Part shown: positions 8,634 to 17,628 of the stretch, piece by piece
How the letters are laid out: the number at the start of each line of letters is the position of its first letter
How positions within the stretch are numbered: position 1 is the stretch's first letter
DNA from: Flagellimonas_A sp039592695
GTDB taxonomy: Bacteria; Bacteroidota; Bacteroidia; Flavobacteriales; Flavobacteriaceae
Direction: 5' to 3'
Length of the DNA: 64,000 bases
Assembly (NCBI RefSeq): GCF_039592695.1
Contig: NZ_JBBUTK010000001.1
Location: 558,001 to 622,000, forward strand
The notes under the pieces: model-generated
What the model saw: only the letters and a program-made list of their open reading frames with translations
Databases searched by the model: none
Told to the model about the DNA's origin: nothing
Position numbers and translations under genes: made by a program

Positions 8634-9962
8634 CTATCTAAAAACGCCGTTTGGAAATACCACAAGGCTTTCATGGCCATTCTCTCCCACGGCGGCCACT
8701 CCGAAGAAGTAATTATCAATGACAATGCCTTTCAAGGTGTATTCTGTAACGTCACCTACGTAGCGATAATTGTCCCAAGTGGGTGAAGTGGTATCCCGCC
8801 AATAAATCTTATAGCCTTTTGCACCCTCTACTTTGTTCCATCGTAATTTCGCCGACGGTTCAACAATTCCACCAATCTCAACTGTTGAAGGAGCGGGAGG
8901 TGCCCATGCAATGGATGCCAGATTGATGGCATTTACCGCGGTCAATTTTTTGGCATAGTCAAAGTTGACATGTTCGAGCACATCGCCGTAAGCAATACCA
9001 TCCTCTACACGAATATCTTGATGTTGCTGGGTATAGTTTTCATGGGATTCCATAATACGGATGCCCGCATAACCCGCATCATTGAATGGCCTATGGTGCC
9101 CACCCCGACCAAATCGGTCCAAACGATAAATCATTGTCGGTTTCATTTCGGGCATGTAGGTTTTGGTAGTCTTGTGCACGTACCGTGCCAATTGTCTTGA
9201 AATGCCATCGACCTCGCCACCGTAAAAACGTCTGGCCTGTCGTTCTCTTTCCGTTTCCGTAGGTGGTACAGGTTCTGAAAAAATTCGAAAGTCACGGTTA
9301 CTGATGACCCCATCGACCCCTTTTATGTTACCGATCATGTCGTTGTTAAGAACCCCGATGAGGTCCCAACCTTTTTCTTTGGCGTAGGCGGCAAGGCCCT
9401 TACCACCAAAGAGGCCTTGTTCCTCTCCGGACAGCCCGACAAAGATGATACTGTTTTCAAAATCATATTTTGAGAGCACCCTTGCAGCCTCAATGGTACC
9501 TACCATACCGCTCGCATTGTCATTGGCCCCGGGCGAATCAGAAGTGTAGTTATTGGGGTCACTGACACGGCTGTCAATATCACCGCTCATGATGATGTAG
9601 CGATTGGGGTATTTTGTTCCACGTTTTATGGCGATCACGTTGACCACCCAAACATCTTTGACAATCCGTTGGTTTTCACCTTTCTTGACCAAATCTTTTT
9701 GGTAGAAAACCTCTAAGCAGTCGCCACAATCACTTGAAATTTTATCAAACTCAGATTTTATCCATCTTCTGGCGGCACCGATGCCCCGTGTTGTTGAAAC
9801 CGTGTCGCTTAATGTATGACGGGTGCCAAAATTGGCCAAGGTCTCAATATCATTGCCAATACGCTCTGCCGAGACAGCATCAATGATATCGTATAGTCTA
9901 GAATCGGTTTGGGAAAAAGAGAACAATGAACAAAAGAAGGTGAGAAGTATAAAAAATCGCAT
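8634..9962 (-). CDS. Secreted M28-family peptidase with a C-terminal Fn3-like domain
   Basis: A 442-residue exported peptidase: signal peptide to about residue 18, M28 catalytic domain about 40-345 and a fibronectin-III-like tail (RWNKVEGAKGYKIYWRD). Zinc-ligand candidates are Asp148 (GANDNAS), Glu180/181 (LSGEEQG), Asp208 (NNDMIGN) and a late His. The first ligand, normally His in a GGHxD motif, is Asp128 in SGDID, so one site is not canonical. Release of N-terminal amino acids from extracellular peptides is the expected role. It starts one base after the stop of the TMEM175-like gene and is followed closely by the M1 peptidase. Confidence 0.85.
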   Translation of the reverse strand: MRFFILLTFFCSLFSFSQTDSRLYDIIDAVSAERIGNDIETLANFGTRHTLSDTVSTTRGIGAARRWIKSEFDKISSDCGDCLEVFYQKDLVKKGENQRIVKDVWVVNVIAIKRGTKYPNRYIIMSGDIDSRVSDPNNYTSDSPGANDNASGMVGTIEAARVLSKYDFENSIIFVGLSGEEQGLFGGKGLAAYAKEKGWDLIGVLNNDMIGNIKGVDGVISNRDFRIFSEPVPPTETERERQARRFYGGEVDGISRQLARYVHKTTKTYMPEMKPTMIYRLDRFGRGGHHRPFNDAGYAGIRIMESHENYTQQHQDIRVEDGIAYGDVLEHVNFDYAKKLTAVNAINLASIAWAPPAPSTVEIGGIVEPSAKLRWNKVEGAKGYKIYWRDTTSPTWDNYRYVGDVTEYTLKGIVIDNYFFGVAAVGENGHESLVVFPNGVFR

Positions 9963-9963
9963 A

Positions 9964-10587
9964 TCAACTATTTGAATTTTTTTTTGAAAAATTTATTCCG
10001 TGAAGGTAACACAAAGGCCCTAAAAGAAAGTAAATCAATCCTGGTAACGCATAACTTAATCCGATTTGAAACTTTGCCAATAATATGGAAATTCCAGCAA
10101 CCAAAACATAAATTGCGAAATGTCTGGAATAAAATAGGAGCGTCAGGGCAACATCAAATGATTTGGTTTTTTTATAGGCCCTCAGGTACATCAACGAATA
10201 GCAAAGAAAAATCAAGAAGAATCCAAGACTGTAGAGTTGGAACAGTGCCGAAAAATCATTGACGTTGATACCTTTTTGACTCGTCCACGTTTCAATCAAT
10301 GTTTTCAGGGGAAAAATATAGTAGAGAATCACAAACAGAAGGATGGTATTGAGGGCAATGATCCAATTGTCCATGTACTTGTTCCTTCGGAAAAAATTAT
10401 AATGTACTGACCATAAGCCCACCAACACAAAAAAGCTGACACCGAACGTGATAAAACTGGTGGCTTCTGCCGTGGTCAATTGAAAACCCTCGTCCGTATC
10501 AAAGGAGACGACCAATAGTGTGGCCGCAAAAGCGAACACGGCATCACTAAAAGCCTCGATTCGGCCGATGTTATGTGGAAACTTCAC
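9964..10587 (-). CDS. TMEM175-like (DUF1211) potassium channel family protein
   Basis: A 207-residue integral membrane protein with about six hydrophobic spans. The family hallmark is clear near the N-terminus: Arg9 followed by FSD at residues 13-15 (RIEAFSDAVFAFAATLLVV), which forms the gate and filter of prokaryotic TMEM175 potassium channels. The start is GTG at 10587; no other start keeps the conserved helix. This GTG overlaps the last base of an 18-bp palindrome also found at another gene (see repeats). It is the first gene of the operon with the two peptidases and GNAT. Confidence 0.8.
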   Translation of the reverse strand: MKFPHNIGRIEAFSDAVFAFAATLLVVSFDTDEGFQLTTAEATSFITFGVSFFVLVGLWSVHYNFFRRNKYMDNWIIALNTILLFVILYYIFPLKTLIETWTSQKGINVNDFSALFQLYSLGFFLIFLCYSLMYLRAYKKTKSFDVALTLLFYSRHFAIYVLVAGISILLAKFQIGLSYALPGLIYFLLGPLCYLHGINFSKKNSNS

Positions 10588-10603
10588 TCGATAATCGAGA
10601 TTT
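10586..10603. repeat. 18-bp palindromic repeat, copy 1
   Basis: The 18 bases containing CTCGATAATCGAG (perfect 6-bp arms with a one-base centre) are identical to 48349-48366. On the minus strand the palindrome touches the GTG start of the TMEM175-like gene. It is followed by other small palindromes (a CCCGAAGCTTCGGG-type element near 10614-10627). Confidence 0.75.
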
Positions 10604-10701
10604 TAATACTTCGACCCCGAAGCTTCGGGACTGTCGAAATCTTGAGTTAGGTTTTCTTTCAATACCTTGGGGCCTTCCGCAAGGTCGTTTTCATCTGAAA
10701 T

Positions 10702-11886
10702 TTATCGCAAAAAAGTGACTTTGGCAATTTTGCCGTTCTTCACTTCATAAATGGCCACGGCACTGAAATTGGAGCCGTTGGCCGTGATGTATTCTTCGTC
10801 GATGACCTTGTTGCCGATAACGATTCGATTTTTGATTTCACAATTCAGGTCGGGAGTGGACTCAAAAAAGCCTTGATAGTTTTTGCGCATTTTTTCCTTT
10901 CCTTCGGAAATCAGTTGATTTGGAAAGTTGAACAATTGGATGTCATCTGAATACGTAGCCATAAAAGCATCGATATCTCGATTGTTGTAGGCATCCAATT
11001 GTTTTTGTACTATATGCTCTGGGGATTTCTCAGCTACAAAAGCCAATCGGTCTGAAGCTTTGTTCACTGCAATTCTGCTGATATTGTTGATGTCGGCCAC
11101 ATTGAAGCTGATGATTTCTTGCCATTCGGTATCGGTTTTGGGGTCGAGCTTCAGAATCGATTTGCCCGAGCCCATCAAAATGGTACCATCGGCCAGCCAG
11201 CGCATGTCCTCGGTATTGTTCAGGGTTTTTACAATGGTTTTCGTGGCGCCCGAAATAGGGTTTAGAGATTTGATTTCCCAAGACTTATTTTCTTTGCTGA
11301 TGTAACTGATCAAATCCGTATTCGGAATCTTGTGCAAGGACCTTCCCACATTTTTCTGATAGGTGTAGTTGGAGCCATCTTTAAGGTTGCTCACGACCAA
11401 ATCCATACGGTTGTCGACCAATACGGCAGAAACAATGATATGGTCGTTGTACCAAACGTGATAGCCTACTTTTAAATCTTTGAGCAGTAGCTTGGGTTCC
11501 CCTGTTTTAAGGTCGTATTCATACAGGCGTTGCAGTCCGTCCAAATCCAATCGAATGGCCGAAATGGCATCTTTGCCGGGAATTTTCAACGGTGAATATT
11601 CACTGCCTGTCGGGGTATCGGTAATCCATGAAGTGGTGCTTCCCTGGGTGATGTTGAATCTTTTGATATCGGTTTGCCCGGCTCTTGTCGATGAAAAGAG
11701 CACCGTATTCCCATCCAAAAATGATGGCTGGTTGTCGTAACCCTCATTGTTGGAGATGTTCTTCGGATTGGTCAGTTTGATATTGTCATCATCAATCTCT
11801 AAATCAAAAAGATACACTTCTGTATCTGCTTGACCAATCGCAAGCCATGGTAAACACCCGATCAGAAAAAGAAAGAAACGTTTCAT
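10702..11886 (-). CDS. TolB-like propeller protein with a C-terminal SnoaL-like domain
   Basis: A 394-residue exported protein. After a signal peptide (MKRFFLFLIGCLPWLAIGQ) residues about 25-275 form WD40/TolB-type beta-propeller repeats (PSFLDGNTVLFSSTRAGQTDIKRF, EYSPLKIPGKDAISAIRLD, DMRWLADGTILMGS). Residues about 285-394 form an NTF2/SnoaL-like cone domain (QLDAYNNRDIDAFMATYSDDIQLF). The ATG start shares one base with the stop of the trehalose enzyme gene (TGATG), suggesting coupling. The SnoaL-like domain is often a ligand-binding or small-molecule enzyme fold; the combination with a propeller is unusual and its role is unknown. Confidence 0.75.
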   Translation of the reverse strand: MKRFFLFLIGCLPWLAIGQADTEVYLFDLEIDDDNIKLTNPKNISNNEGYDNQPSFLDGNTVLFSSTRAGQTDIKRFNITQGSTTSWITDTPTGSEYSPLKIPGKDAISAIRLDLDGLQRLYEYDLKTGEPKLLLKDLKVGYHVWYNDHIIVSAVLVDNRMDLVVSNLKDGSNYTYQKNVGRSLHKIPNTDLISYISKENKSWEIKSLNPISGATKTIVKTLNNTEDMRWLADGTILMGSGKSILKLDPKTDTEWQEIISFNVADINNISRIAVNKASDRLAFVAEKSPEHIVQKQLDAYNNRDIDAFMATYSDDIQLFNFPNQLISEGKEKMRKNYQGFFESTPDLNCEIKNRIVIGNKVIDEEYITANGSNFSAVAIYEVKNGKIAKVTFLR

Positions 11887-14087
11887 CAAACGAAGTTTTT
11901 AAGCAGTTCACGCACTCTTTTCGGGCCATTGACATAGTATTTCGCACTGGTTTTTTTGAGCCCAACCTTAACGCTGATGGCAGAATCAGGTAATTCTTGA
12001 AACATGAACTCATCCGTCCAGTCATCCCCAATGACAAACACAAAATCAAAATCATCTTCACTGAGCACCCTGACAGCTGCTCGGCCTTTGTTTACATTAC
12101 TGCTTTTGATTTCCATCACTTTGTTGCCGGCCAGTACACTGATGTCATCATTGCCAATCAAGCCAGTGAGCGTTTCATTGAGCTCAACGGCTCTTTTTTC
12201 GCCAAAATCAGGATCCGTATTGCGATAATGCCACGCCAGTGAATAATTTTTTTCTTCAATGAAAGAACCTGGAGTACGATCTACAACTGATTCCAAAACG
12301 GGACGAATTTTCTCCATCCAGTCTTTTTTGACCTGTTCCAGCAATTGAAACTCCTCACCATTTCTAGAGATCCACACACCATGCTCCACAATCATATTGT
12401 ATTTTTTGGGAAGGAACCATTTGGTAAAAGTTTCCTTATCGCGGCCACTGATCAAAAACAGCGTGGTATTCTTTTGGCTGTGCAGGGCATCCAACAAATC
12501 ATACAATTCTTCATCGGGAGATGCTTGTTGCGGGTCTTTGTGAAAACCTGCCAAGGTACCGTCATAATCGAGAAACAACAATCGTTTGTTGGCCGTATTG
12601 TATTTTTCCACAATTTCGCCCAACACTTTTTCGGTCAGCCTTTTGGCGACGTTGGCAGCAGGGCTTTCCTTTTGCTTCAACAGGGTATCCATAAATGAAT
12701 TGGCCCAGACTTTGACGTTGTACCGACTCAGTCTTTTTTGCAATACATTGATACGTCTTGCCTGTTCTTTTTCAGGCATGGTGAACGCAGTCTTAAGGGC
12801 ACTGGCCTGTTCTTCAAAATTATTGGGATTGATGAGCAAAGCCTCACTCATTTCATAGGCAGAACCTGCCATTTCGCTCAAAATCAATACGCCTGTCTTG
12901 TCGGTTCTGGTCGCAATGTATTCTTTGGCGACAAGGTTCATACCGTCTCGCAATGGGGTCAACCATGCAATATCACAATTGGTATACAGGTCGATAAGGT
13001 TTTCGAATGGCATGCTGCGGTAGAAATACCAAATGGGTGTCCAGTTGACGGTTGAAAATTCCCCATTTATTCTTCCTACCAATTCATCGACTTCCTTTTT
13101 GAGCAATTGATATTGGGGTACATTGGACCTCGATGGCACAGCCAAGATAATAAGGCGTACTTTTTCTTTGTATTTGGGATATCTGTTCAGAAAATACTCA
13201 AAAGCGTTCAAACGTTTTGCGATTCCCTTACTGTAATCCAGACGGTCGATTGACAACAATAACTTCGTGCCAGGGGCCGATTTTTTGTGTTCATCCAACC
13301 GTTTTTGAATGTCGGTTTTTTCTTTGGGATTTTCAATGTGTTCTTGTGCAGCATTGCTGAATTTATCGTAATCAATCCCCATAGGAAATGAGTCGACCTT
13401 GATAATCCTGTTTTCTTGAAAAATATCGTTAAAGCTGACTTCAAGACCGAGCAGTCTTCTTACAGAGCTCAGAAAATGCCGTTCGTAATCGTAGGTGTGG
13501 AAACCGATTAAATCTGACCCCAGCAAACCCTCAAGCACTTCTTCACGCCACGGCAGCGTTCTGAATATTTCGTACGAAGGAAAGGGAATATGAAGAAAGA
13601 AACCGATAGTGGCATTCGGGCGCTTTTCTTTTATCATTTGGGGCACCAGCATCAACTGATAGTCGTGTACCCAAATCGTATCATCCTCGCCCGATTTTTC
13701 CAGTACGGCATCTGCAAATTTTTGGTTGGCTTGTTGATAGGTTTCCCAAAAATCGAGTTCAAATTCGGTATATTCCAAAAAATAGTGGAAGAGCGGCCAG
13801 ATGGTGCGGTTGCTAAACCCGTAGTAATACCCATCAATTTCATCAGCGGTGAGACTTACCTTCGCACAGCCATGTTTTGCAAGGGCTTCGTCAATTTTTG
13901 GTGACAATTCTTTGGGAATATCCTCTTTGGTCAACCCCGACCAACCGATCCAAAGACGTTCACCTTCAAGTTTTACTGATTTCATGCCTGTGGCCAATCC
14001 GCCAACACTGGGCGTGGCCTCTATTGAACCGTTGTTGATTTGCAACTGAACGGGCAGCCGATTTGAGATTATGATAGTTTTACCCAT
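11886..14087 (-). CDS. Bifunctional trehalose-6-phosphate synthase/phosphatase
   Basis: A 733-residue cytoplasmic fusion enzyme making trehalose from UDP-glucose and glucose-6-phosphate in two steps. Residues about 1-470 are the GT20 synthase (ISNRLPVQL, SVGGLATGMKS, WVHDYQLMLVPQMI, PLRDGMNLVAKEY), and residues about 490-733 are a HAD phosphatase with motif I DYDGTLAGF near 505 and the late GDDWTDEFMF motif. The fused arrangement is common in Bacteroidota. It is divergent from a GH15 glycosidase, and followed by the one-base-overlapping propeller gene. Trehalose here is presumably an osmolyte or stress protectant. Confidence 0.95.
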   Translation of the reverse strand: MGKTIIISNRLPVQLQINNGSIEATPSVGGLATGMKSVKLEGERLWIGWSGLTKEDIPKELSPKIDEALAKHGCAKVSLTADEIDGYYYGFSNRTIWPLFHYFLEYTEFELDFWETYQQANQKFADAVLEKSGEDDTIWVHDYQLMLVPQMIKEKRPNATIGFFLHIPFPSYEIFRTLPWREEVLEGLLGSDLIGFHTYDYERHFLSSVRRLLGLEVSFNDIFQENRIIKVDSFPMGIDYDKFSNAAQEHIENPKEKTDIQKRLDEHKKSAPGTKLLLSIDRLDYSKGIAKRLNAFEYFLNRYPKYKEKVRLIILAVPSRSNVPQYQLLKKEVDELVGRINGEFSTVNWTPIWYFYRSMPFENLIDLYTNCDIAWLTPLRDGMNLVAKEYIATRTDKTGVLILSEMAGSAYEMSEALLINPNNFEEQASALKTAFTMPEKEQARRINVLQKRLSRYNVKVWANSFMDTLLKQKESPAANVAKRLTEKVLGEIVEKYNTANKRLLFLDYDGTLAGFHKDPQQASPDEELYDLLDALHSQKNTTLFLISGRDKETFTKWFLPKKYNMIVEHGVWISRNGEEFQLLEQVKKDWMEKIRPVLESVVDRTPGSFIEEKNYSLAWHYRNTDPDFGEKRAVELNETLTGLIGNDDISVLAGNKVMEIKSSNVNKGRAAVRVLSEDDFDFVFVIGDDWTDEFMFQELPDSAISVKVGLKKTSAKYYVNGPKRVRELLKNFV

Positions 14088-14190
14088 AAAATGGATGTTT
14101 CTGTGGATTTTACTTTATAGTTTCTCTAAATTTCGTCAAATTCGGGCGCAAAAGCAATTACTGACCCTTTTGGATTAAGATTTTTATTGA

Positions 14191-15993
14191 ATGGAGAATT
14201 TGGACTATGGAATTATAGGGAATTGTAGAAGTGCGGCTTTGGTCTCAAAAAAAGGCTCGATTGACTGGTGCTGTCTGCCTGAATTTGATTCACCATCGGT
14301 ATTTGGCAAGCTGTTGGACGATGAGATTGGGGGCAGTTTTGAAATTTTGGTTGATGATTCGTATACCATCGAACAACGTTACAAAGCGAATACGGCCATC
14401 TTGATCACCCTTTTTTCAGATGGTGAGAACAGTTTTGAGGTATATGATTTCATGCCCCGTTACCGAAAAGAGGGTGGCGGTTATTATGCGCCCCCAGAAA
14501 TCATCAGATATGTGATGTTACGCTCTGGCAAACCCAAGTTCAGGGTCAACTACCGCCCCAAGCTCAACTATGCCCAGGGCGAGACCGAATCATACATCAA
14601 ACCCGATTTTATTGCAAGTCTTGCCAAGAATGGCAGATTTGAGACCGTATTTTTGTACACTTCCTATGATAAGGAAAAAGTACTGGCTGGTGAAGAATTA
14701 ACGGTGACGAAAGACGGCTATTTTTTAGTGGCCTACAATGAAAAAATATTCCTTCCCTCAACACCAAAGAGCTATCTCGATTTTGAGCGTACCAAGGTAT
14801 ATTGGCTTAACTGGTCGAATAAAACCCCCAATTACCAGTCGTATAATGACGAGATTTCAAGAAGCGCAATTACCCTGAAATTATTGAGCTATGACAAATC
14901 TGGCGCAGTGCTTGCCGCGGCCACAACGTCACTACCCGAAACTATTGGCGAGGTCCGTAACTGGGACTATCGCTTCTGTTGGATTCGCGATGCTTCGATG
15001 GTCATCAAAGTGGTATTACAATTGGGGCATGAAAATGTGGCCAGAAGATACCTCAAATTCATCATCGATATTATACCTGACAAAGCAGAAAAGCTCCAAA
15101 TCATGTATGGCATTGATGGCGAAAAAAAATTGACCGAGCTTGAACTTGAACATTTAAAGGGATACGAAAACTCAAAACCCGTACGTATTGGCAATGCCGC
15201 TTATCTACAAAAACAGAATGATATCTATGGCATTCTGATGGATGTCATTTGCCAGCAACTTGAAAAGTTCAGCACCGACATCGAAAATGGTGAAGAATTA
15301 TGGACCATCACCAAAGGTATTGTCTGGATCGTGAGCCAAACCTGGAAAGAACCCGATAAGGGAATCTGGGAGTTTCGCACCGAAGACCGACATTTCACTT
15401 TTTCAAAAGTACTGTGTTGGACGGCCCTGAATCGCGCCATCAAAGTGGCCCGTATTCTTGGTAAAAAGCACAAGGTTGAAAAATGGGAGCCACTAGAGGA
15501 GGAAATCTGGAACGATATTTATCAGAATGCTTGGAACGAGGAGGTCGGTGCCTACACCCAATCGTACGGCAGCAAACATTTGGATGCCTCGGTATTGCTC
15601 ATGGAAGCTTATGGCTGCGTTGACGCCAAAGACGAACGGTTTGTCAAAACTGTCCATGCGGTTGAACGAGAGCTGTGCAAAGATGGCCTTTTGTACCGTT
15701 ACAAAAATGAAGATGATTTTGGCGAGCCCTCTTCTTCATTTACCGTATGTACCTTTTGGTTTGTGAACGCACTGATTAAAATCGGTGAACGAAAGAAGGC
15801 TCGTGAAATGTTTGAAAAGTTATTGTCATACAGCAACCATCTCGGACTTTTCAGTGAAGATCTCGATTTTGAGACCAAACGGCTGCTGGGCAATTTTCCG
15901 CAGGCCTATTCACATTTGGCACTGATTGAATGCGCCATCAATTTTTCTAGAAAAGACAGTGAGGAAAAGATTTGGGAGTCTATGCGCGACTGA
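14191..15993 (+). CDS. GH15 glycoside hydrolase (trehalase/glucoamylase-like)
   Basis: A 600-residue (alpha/alpha)6 glycosidase. The N-terminal domain (LDYGIIGNCRSAALVSKKGSIDWCCLPEFDSPSVFG) is the conserved trehalase-type N-domain of bacterial GH15 proteins, and the catalytic barrel shows RNWDYRFCWIRDASM and WEFRTEDRHFTFSKVLCW, which carry the candidate acid Glu. No signal peptide is present, so it acts in the cytoplasm. Its position 103 bases from a divergent trehalose synthase makes trehalose hydrolysis a likely activity, but glucoamylase-type activity on alpha-glucans cannot be excluded. Confidence 0.85.
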   Translation: MENLDYGIIGNCRSAALVSKKGSIDWCCLPEFDSPSVFGKLLDDEIGGSFEILVDDSYTIEQRYKANTAILITLFSDGENSFEVYDFMPRYRKEGGGYYAPPEIIRYVMLRSGKPKFRVNYRPKLNYAQGETESYIKPDFIASLAKNGRFETVFLYTSYDKEKVLAGEELTVTKDGYFLVAYNEKIFLPSTPKSYLDFERTKVYWLNWSNKTPNYQSYNDEISRSAITLKLLSYDKSGAVLAAATTSLPETIGEVRNWDYRFCWIRDASMVIKVVLQLGHENVARRYLKFIIDIIPDKAEKLQIMYGIDGEKKLTELELEHLKGYENSKPVRIGNAAYLQKQNDIYGILMDVICQQLEKFSTDIENGEELWTITKGIVWIVSQTWKEPDKGIWEFRTEDRHFTFSKVLCWTALNRAIKVARILGKKHKVEKWEPLEEEIWNDIYQNAWNEEVGAYTQSYGSKHLDASVLLMEAYGCVDAKDERFVKTVHAVERELCKDGLLYRYKNEDDFGEPSSSFTVCTFWFVNALIKIGERKKAREMFEKLLSYSNHLGLFSEDLDFETKRLLGNFPQAYSHLALIECAINFSRKDSEEKIWESMRD

Positions 15994-16217
15994 GCATTTT
16001 TATCTACCTGTTTGTTCTAATTTTTTCGGAGCAAATTACTGATACAATTTCCTGATTAGGATGGGCCTAAAGCCATTCTGAGATTCCCTTATTGTTAATA
16101 TTTCACACTTCCGTGTTAATTTTTGCATAAAATCATCAACCAAGGGGAACTTTTTCATCTTAATGGTATGTCTATATAGAAAAAGGCATCTGCCATTTGA
16201 ATTGCTATACATGAAAG

Positions 16218-16778
16218 ATGAAAATTATACCCCTGCACAAGGATGAAAAGTCCCTCATCCGAAAAGCAAAAAATTCGAACAAGGCGGCCCAGTTTGGGCT
16301 TTACGATAGGTATGCCCCCAAGATGTTGGCGGTTTGTAAGCGTTACATTCGCGACGTACAGTACGCTGAAGATGTAATGATTCAAGGTTTTTTAAAAGTG
16401 TTTATGCGTCTTGACACTTTTAAGGAAAAGGGAAGCTTTGAAGGTTGGGTACGGCGTATCATGGTACGTGAATGCATCAATTTTCTCAAAAAGAACAGGC
16501 GTCTCGTGTTCAGGGGCGATATTCATGAATACCAAAACCATGGCCGACCCAAAGTGGCTGACAAAAGTGATGCTGAATATCTACTCCGATTGATTGATCA
16601 ATTGCCGGAGGCATCCCGCTTGGTGTTCATGTTGCATGCGGTAGAAGGGTACAAGCATAACGAGATTGCCAAGGTACTTCGCATTACGGAGAACACCTCA
16701 AAAACAAAACTTTTTAAGGCCCGTCGTGTACTTCGCGAAAAATTAAAAAAACACGGTAAAAATTATGGAACGAGCTGA
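16218..16778 (+). CDS. ECF-type RNA polymerase sigma factor
   Basis: A 186-residue sigma-70-family factor lacking regions 1 and 3. Region 2 is visible (FGLYDRYAPKMLAVCKRYIRD, EDVMIQGFLKVFMRLDTF, GSFEGWVRRIMVRECINFLKK) and region 4 too (DQLPEASRLVFMLHAVEGYKHNEIAKVL, then TENTSKTKLFKARRVLREKL). It directs RNA polymerase to a small regulon after an envelope signal. Its stop overlaps the downstream membrane-protein gene by 14 bases, a tight coupling that marks that protein as the likely anti-sigma partner. A weak -10-like element (TAATTTTTG, one base off the usual spacing) lies near 16117. Confidence 0.9.
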   Translation: MKIIPLHKDEKSLIRKAKNSNKAAQFGLYDRYAPKMLAVCKRYIRDVQYAEDVMIQGFLKVFMRLDTFKEKGSFEGWVRRIMVRECINFLKKNRRLVFRGDIHEYQNHGRPKVADKSDAEYLLRLIDQLPEASRLVFMLHAVEGYKHNEIAKVLRITENTSKTKLFKARRVLREKLKKHGKNYGTS

Positions 16779-17454
16779 CGAAATAGATAGCTATTTTAAA
16801 AAGAACCTTGAGAACGAAACCCATGTTCCCAGTGTTTATGCACGCCTCGAACTCTTTGAGCAGCTTGAAAACCAAGCCAAGTTGAAAAAACGCAGTGCAT
16901 GGTACAAAAGGTTGGCCTTGTTCATCATTGTATTACTGTTGGGTTCACAGTTTACCAACGATACCAATCCTATATCAATTCCGCATTTTAACAATACAAC
17001 AGAAGAATTATTGTTGGCTACGGCAAAAGCACAAAACACAGCTACAGAAATACAGGATTGGCCCATATCATCAAAAACCAATGAAAGCGCAACAGAAAGA
17101 GATACAGAGGAGAACAAACAGAATGATGCCCTTGAATCGCTGAGTGCGATACATGAAGATATATCCCTATCCGATGATGGATTGACAGCCCATGGCGACC
17201 TATCGGTTGTAAAAGTAGAAATAGCACCTCTGACCCAGAATTTTCAAAAAGTCACAGAGTCAGAAATCGATAGCCTGATACAATTGGCAGAATATACCTT
17301 GCTTCAACAAGAGGCAAGTTTTATGGCCCAAAAAGCGTATGCCATGAAAATGCTCGACGAAATTGAACATGAAACGCAACTAAAACCAAAAAAAGGGTTC
17401 GGACAGCACATCAAACAAGGATTTAAAAAGTTCAAGACCATCATTGCCAATTGA
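16765..17454 (+). CDS. Putative anti-sigma membrane protein
   Basis: A 229-residue protein with a short cytoplasmic N-terminus (about 46 residues), one membrane span (LALFIIVLLLGSQF, about 50-63) and an acidic, Ser/Thr/Glu-rich periplasmic part. The N-terminus (ERADEIDSYFKKNLENETHVPSVYARLELFEQLENQ) lacks the zinc-finger HxxxCxxC motif. The gene overlaps the sigma gene by 14 bases, so I infer an anti-sigma or sigma-anchoring role; no family is recognisable by eye. Translation of the two genes is probably coupled. Confidence 0.7.
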   Translation: MERADEIDSYFKKNLENETHVPSVYARLELFEQLENQAKLKKRSAWYKRLALFIIVLLLGSQFTNDTNPISIPHFNNTTEELLLATAKAQNTATEIQDWPISSKTNESATERDTEENKQNDALESLSAIHEDISLSDDGLTAHGDLSVVKVEIAPLTQNFQKVTESEIDSLIQLAEYTLLQQEASFMAQKAYAMKMLDEIEHETQLKPKKGFGQHIKQGFKKFKTIIAN

Positions 17455-17628
17455 CAATAATGGCTGGTGGATGGTTCTGATTTTGTAATGAAGAATTTTT
17501 GATAAGATTGAAAACATACAAACGATTCGCTATGAAATGATCCATAATACCGCATGTTGCGGGAATACCCACCGAGATTTTAAATAGCGAATTACATGTG
17601 ACCATTAAAAAACTATAAAAATCAACAC

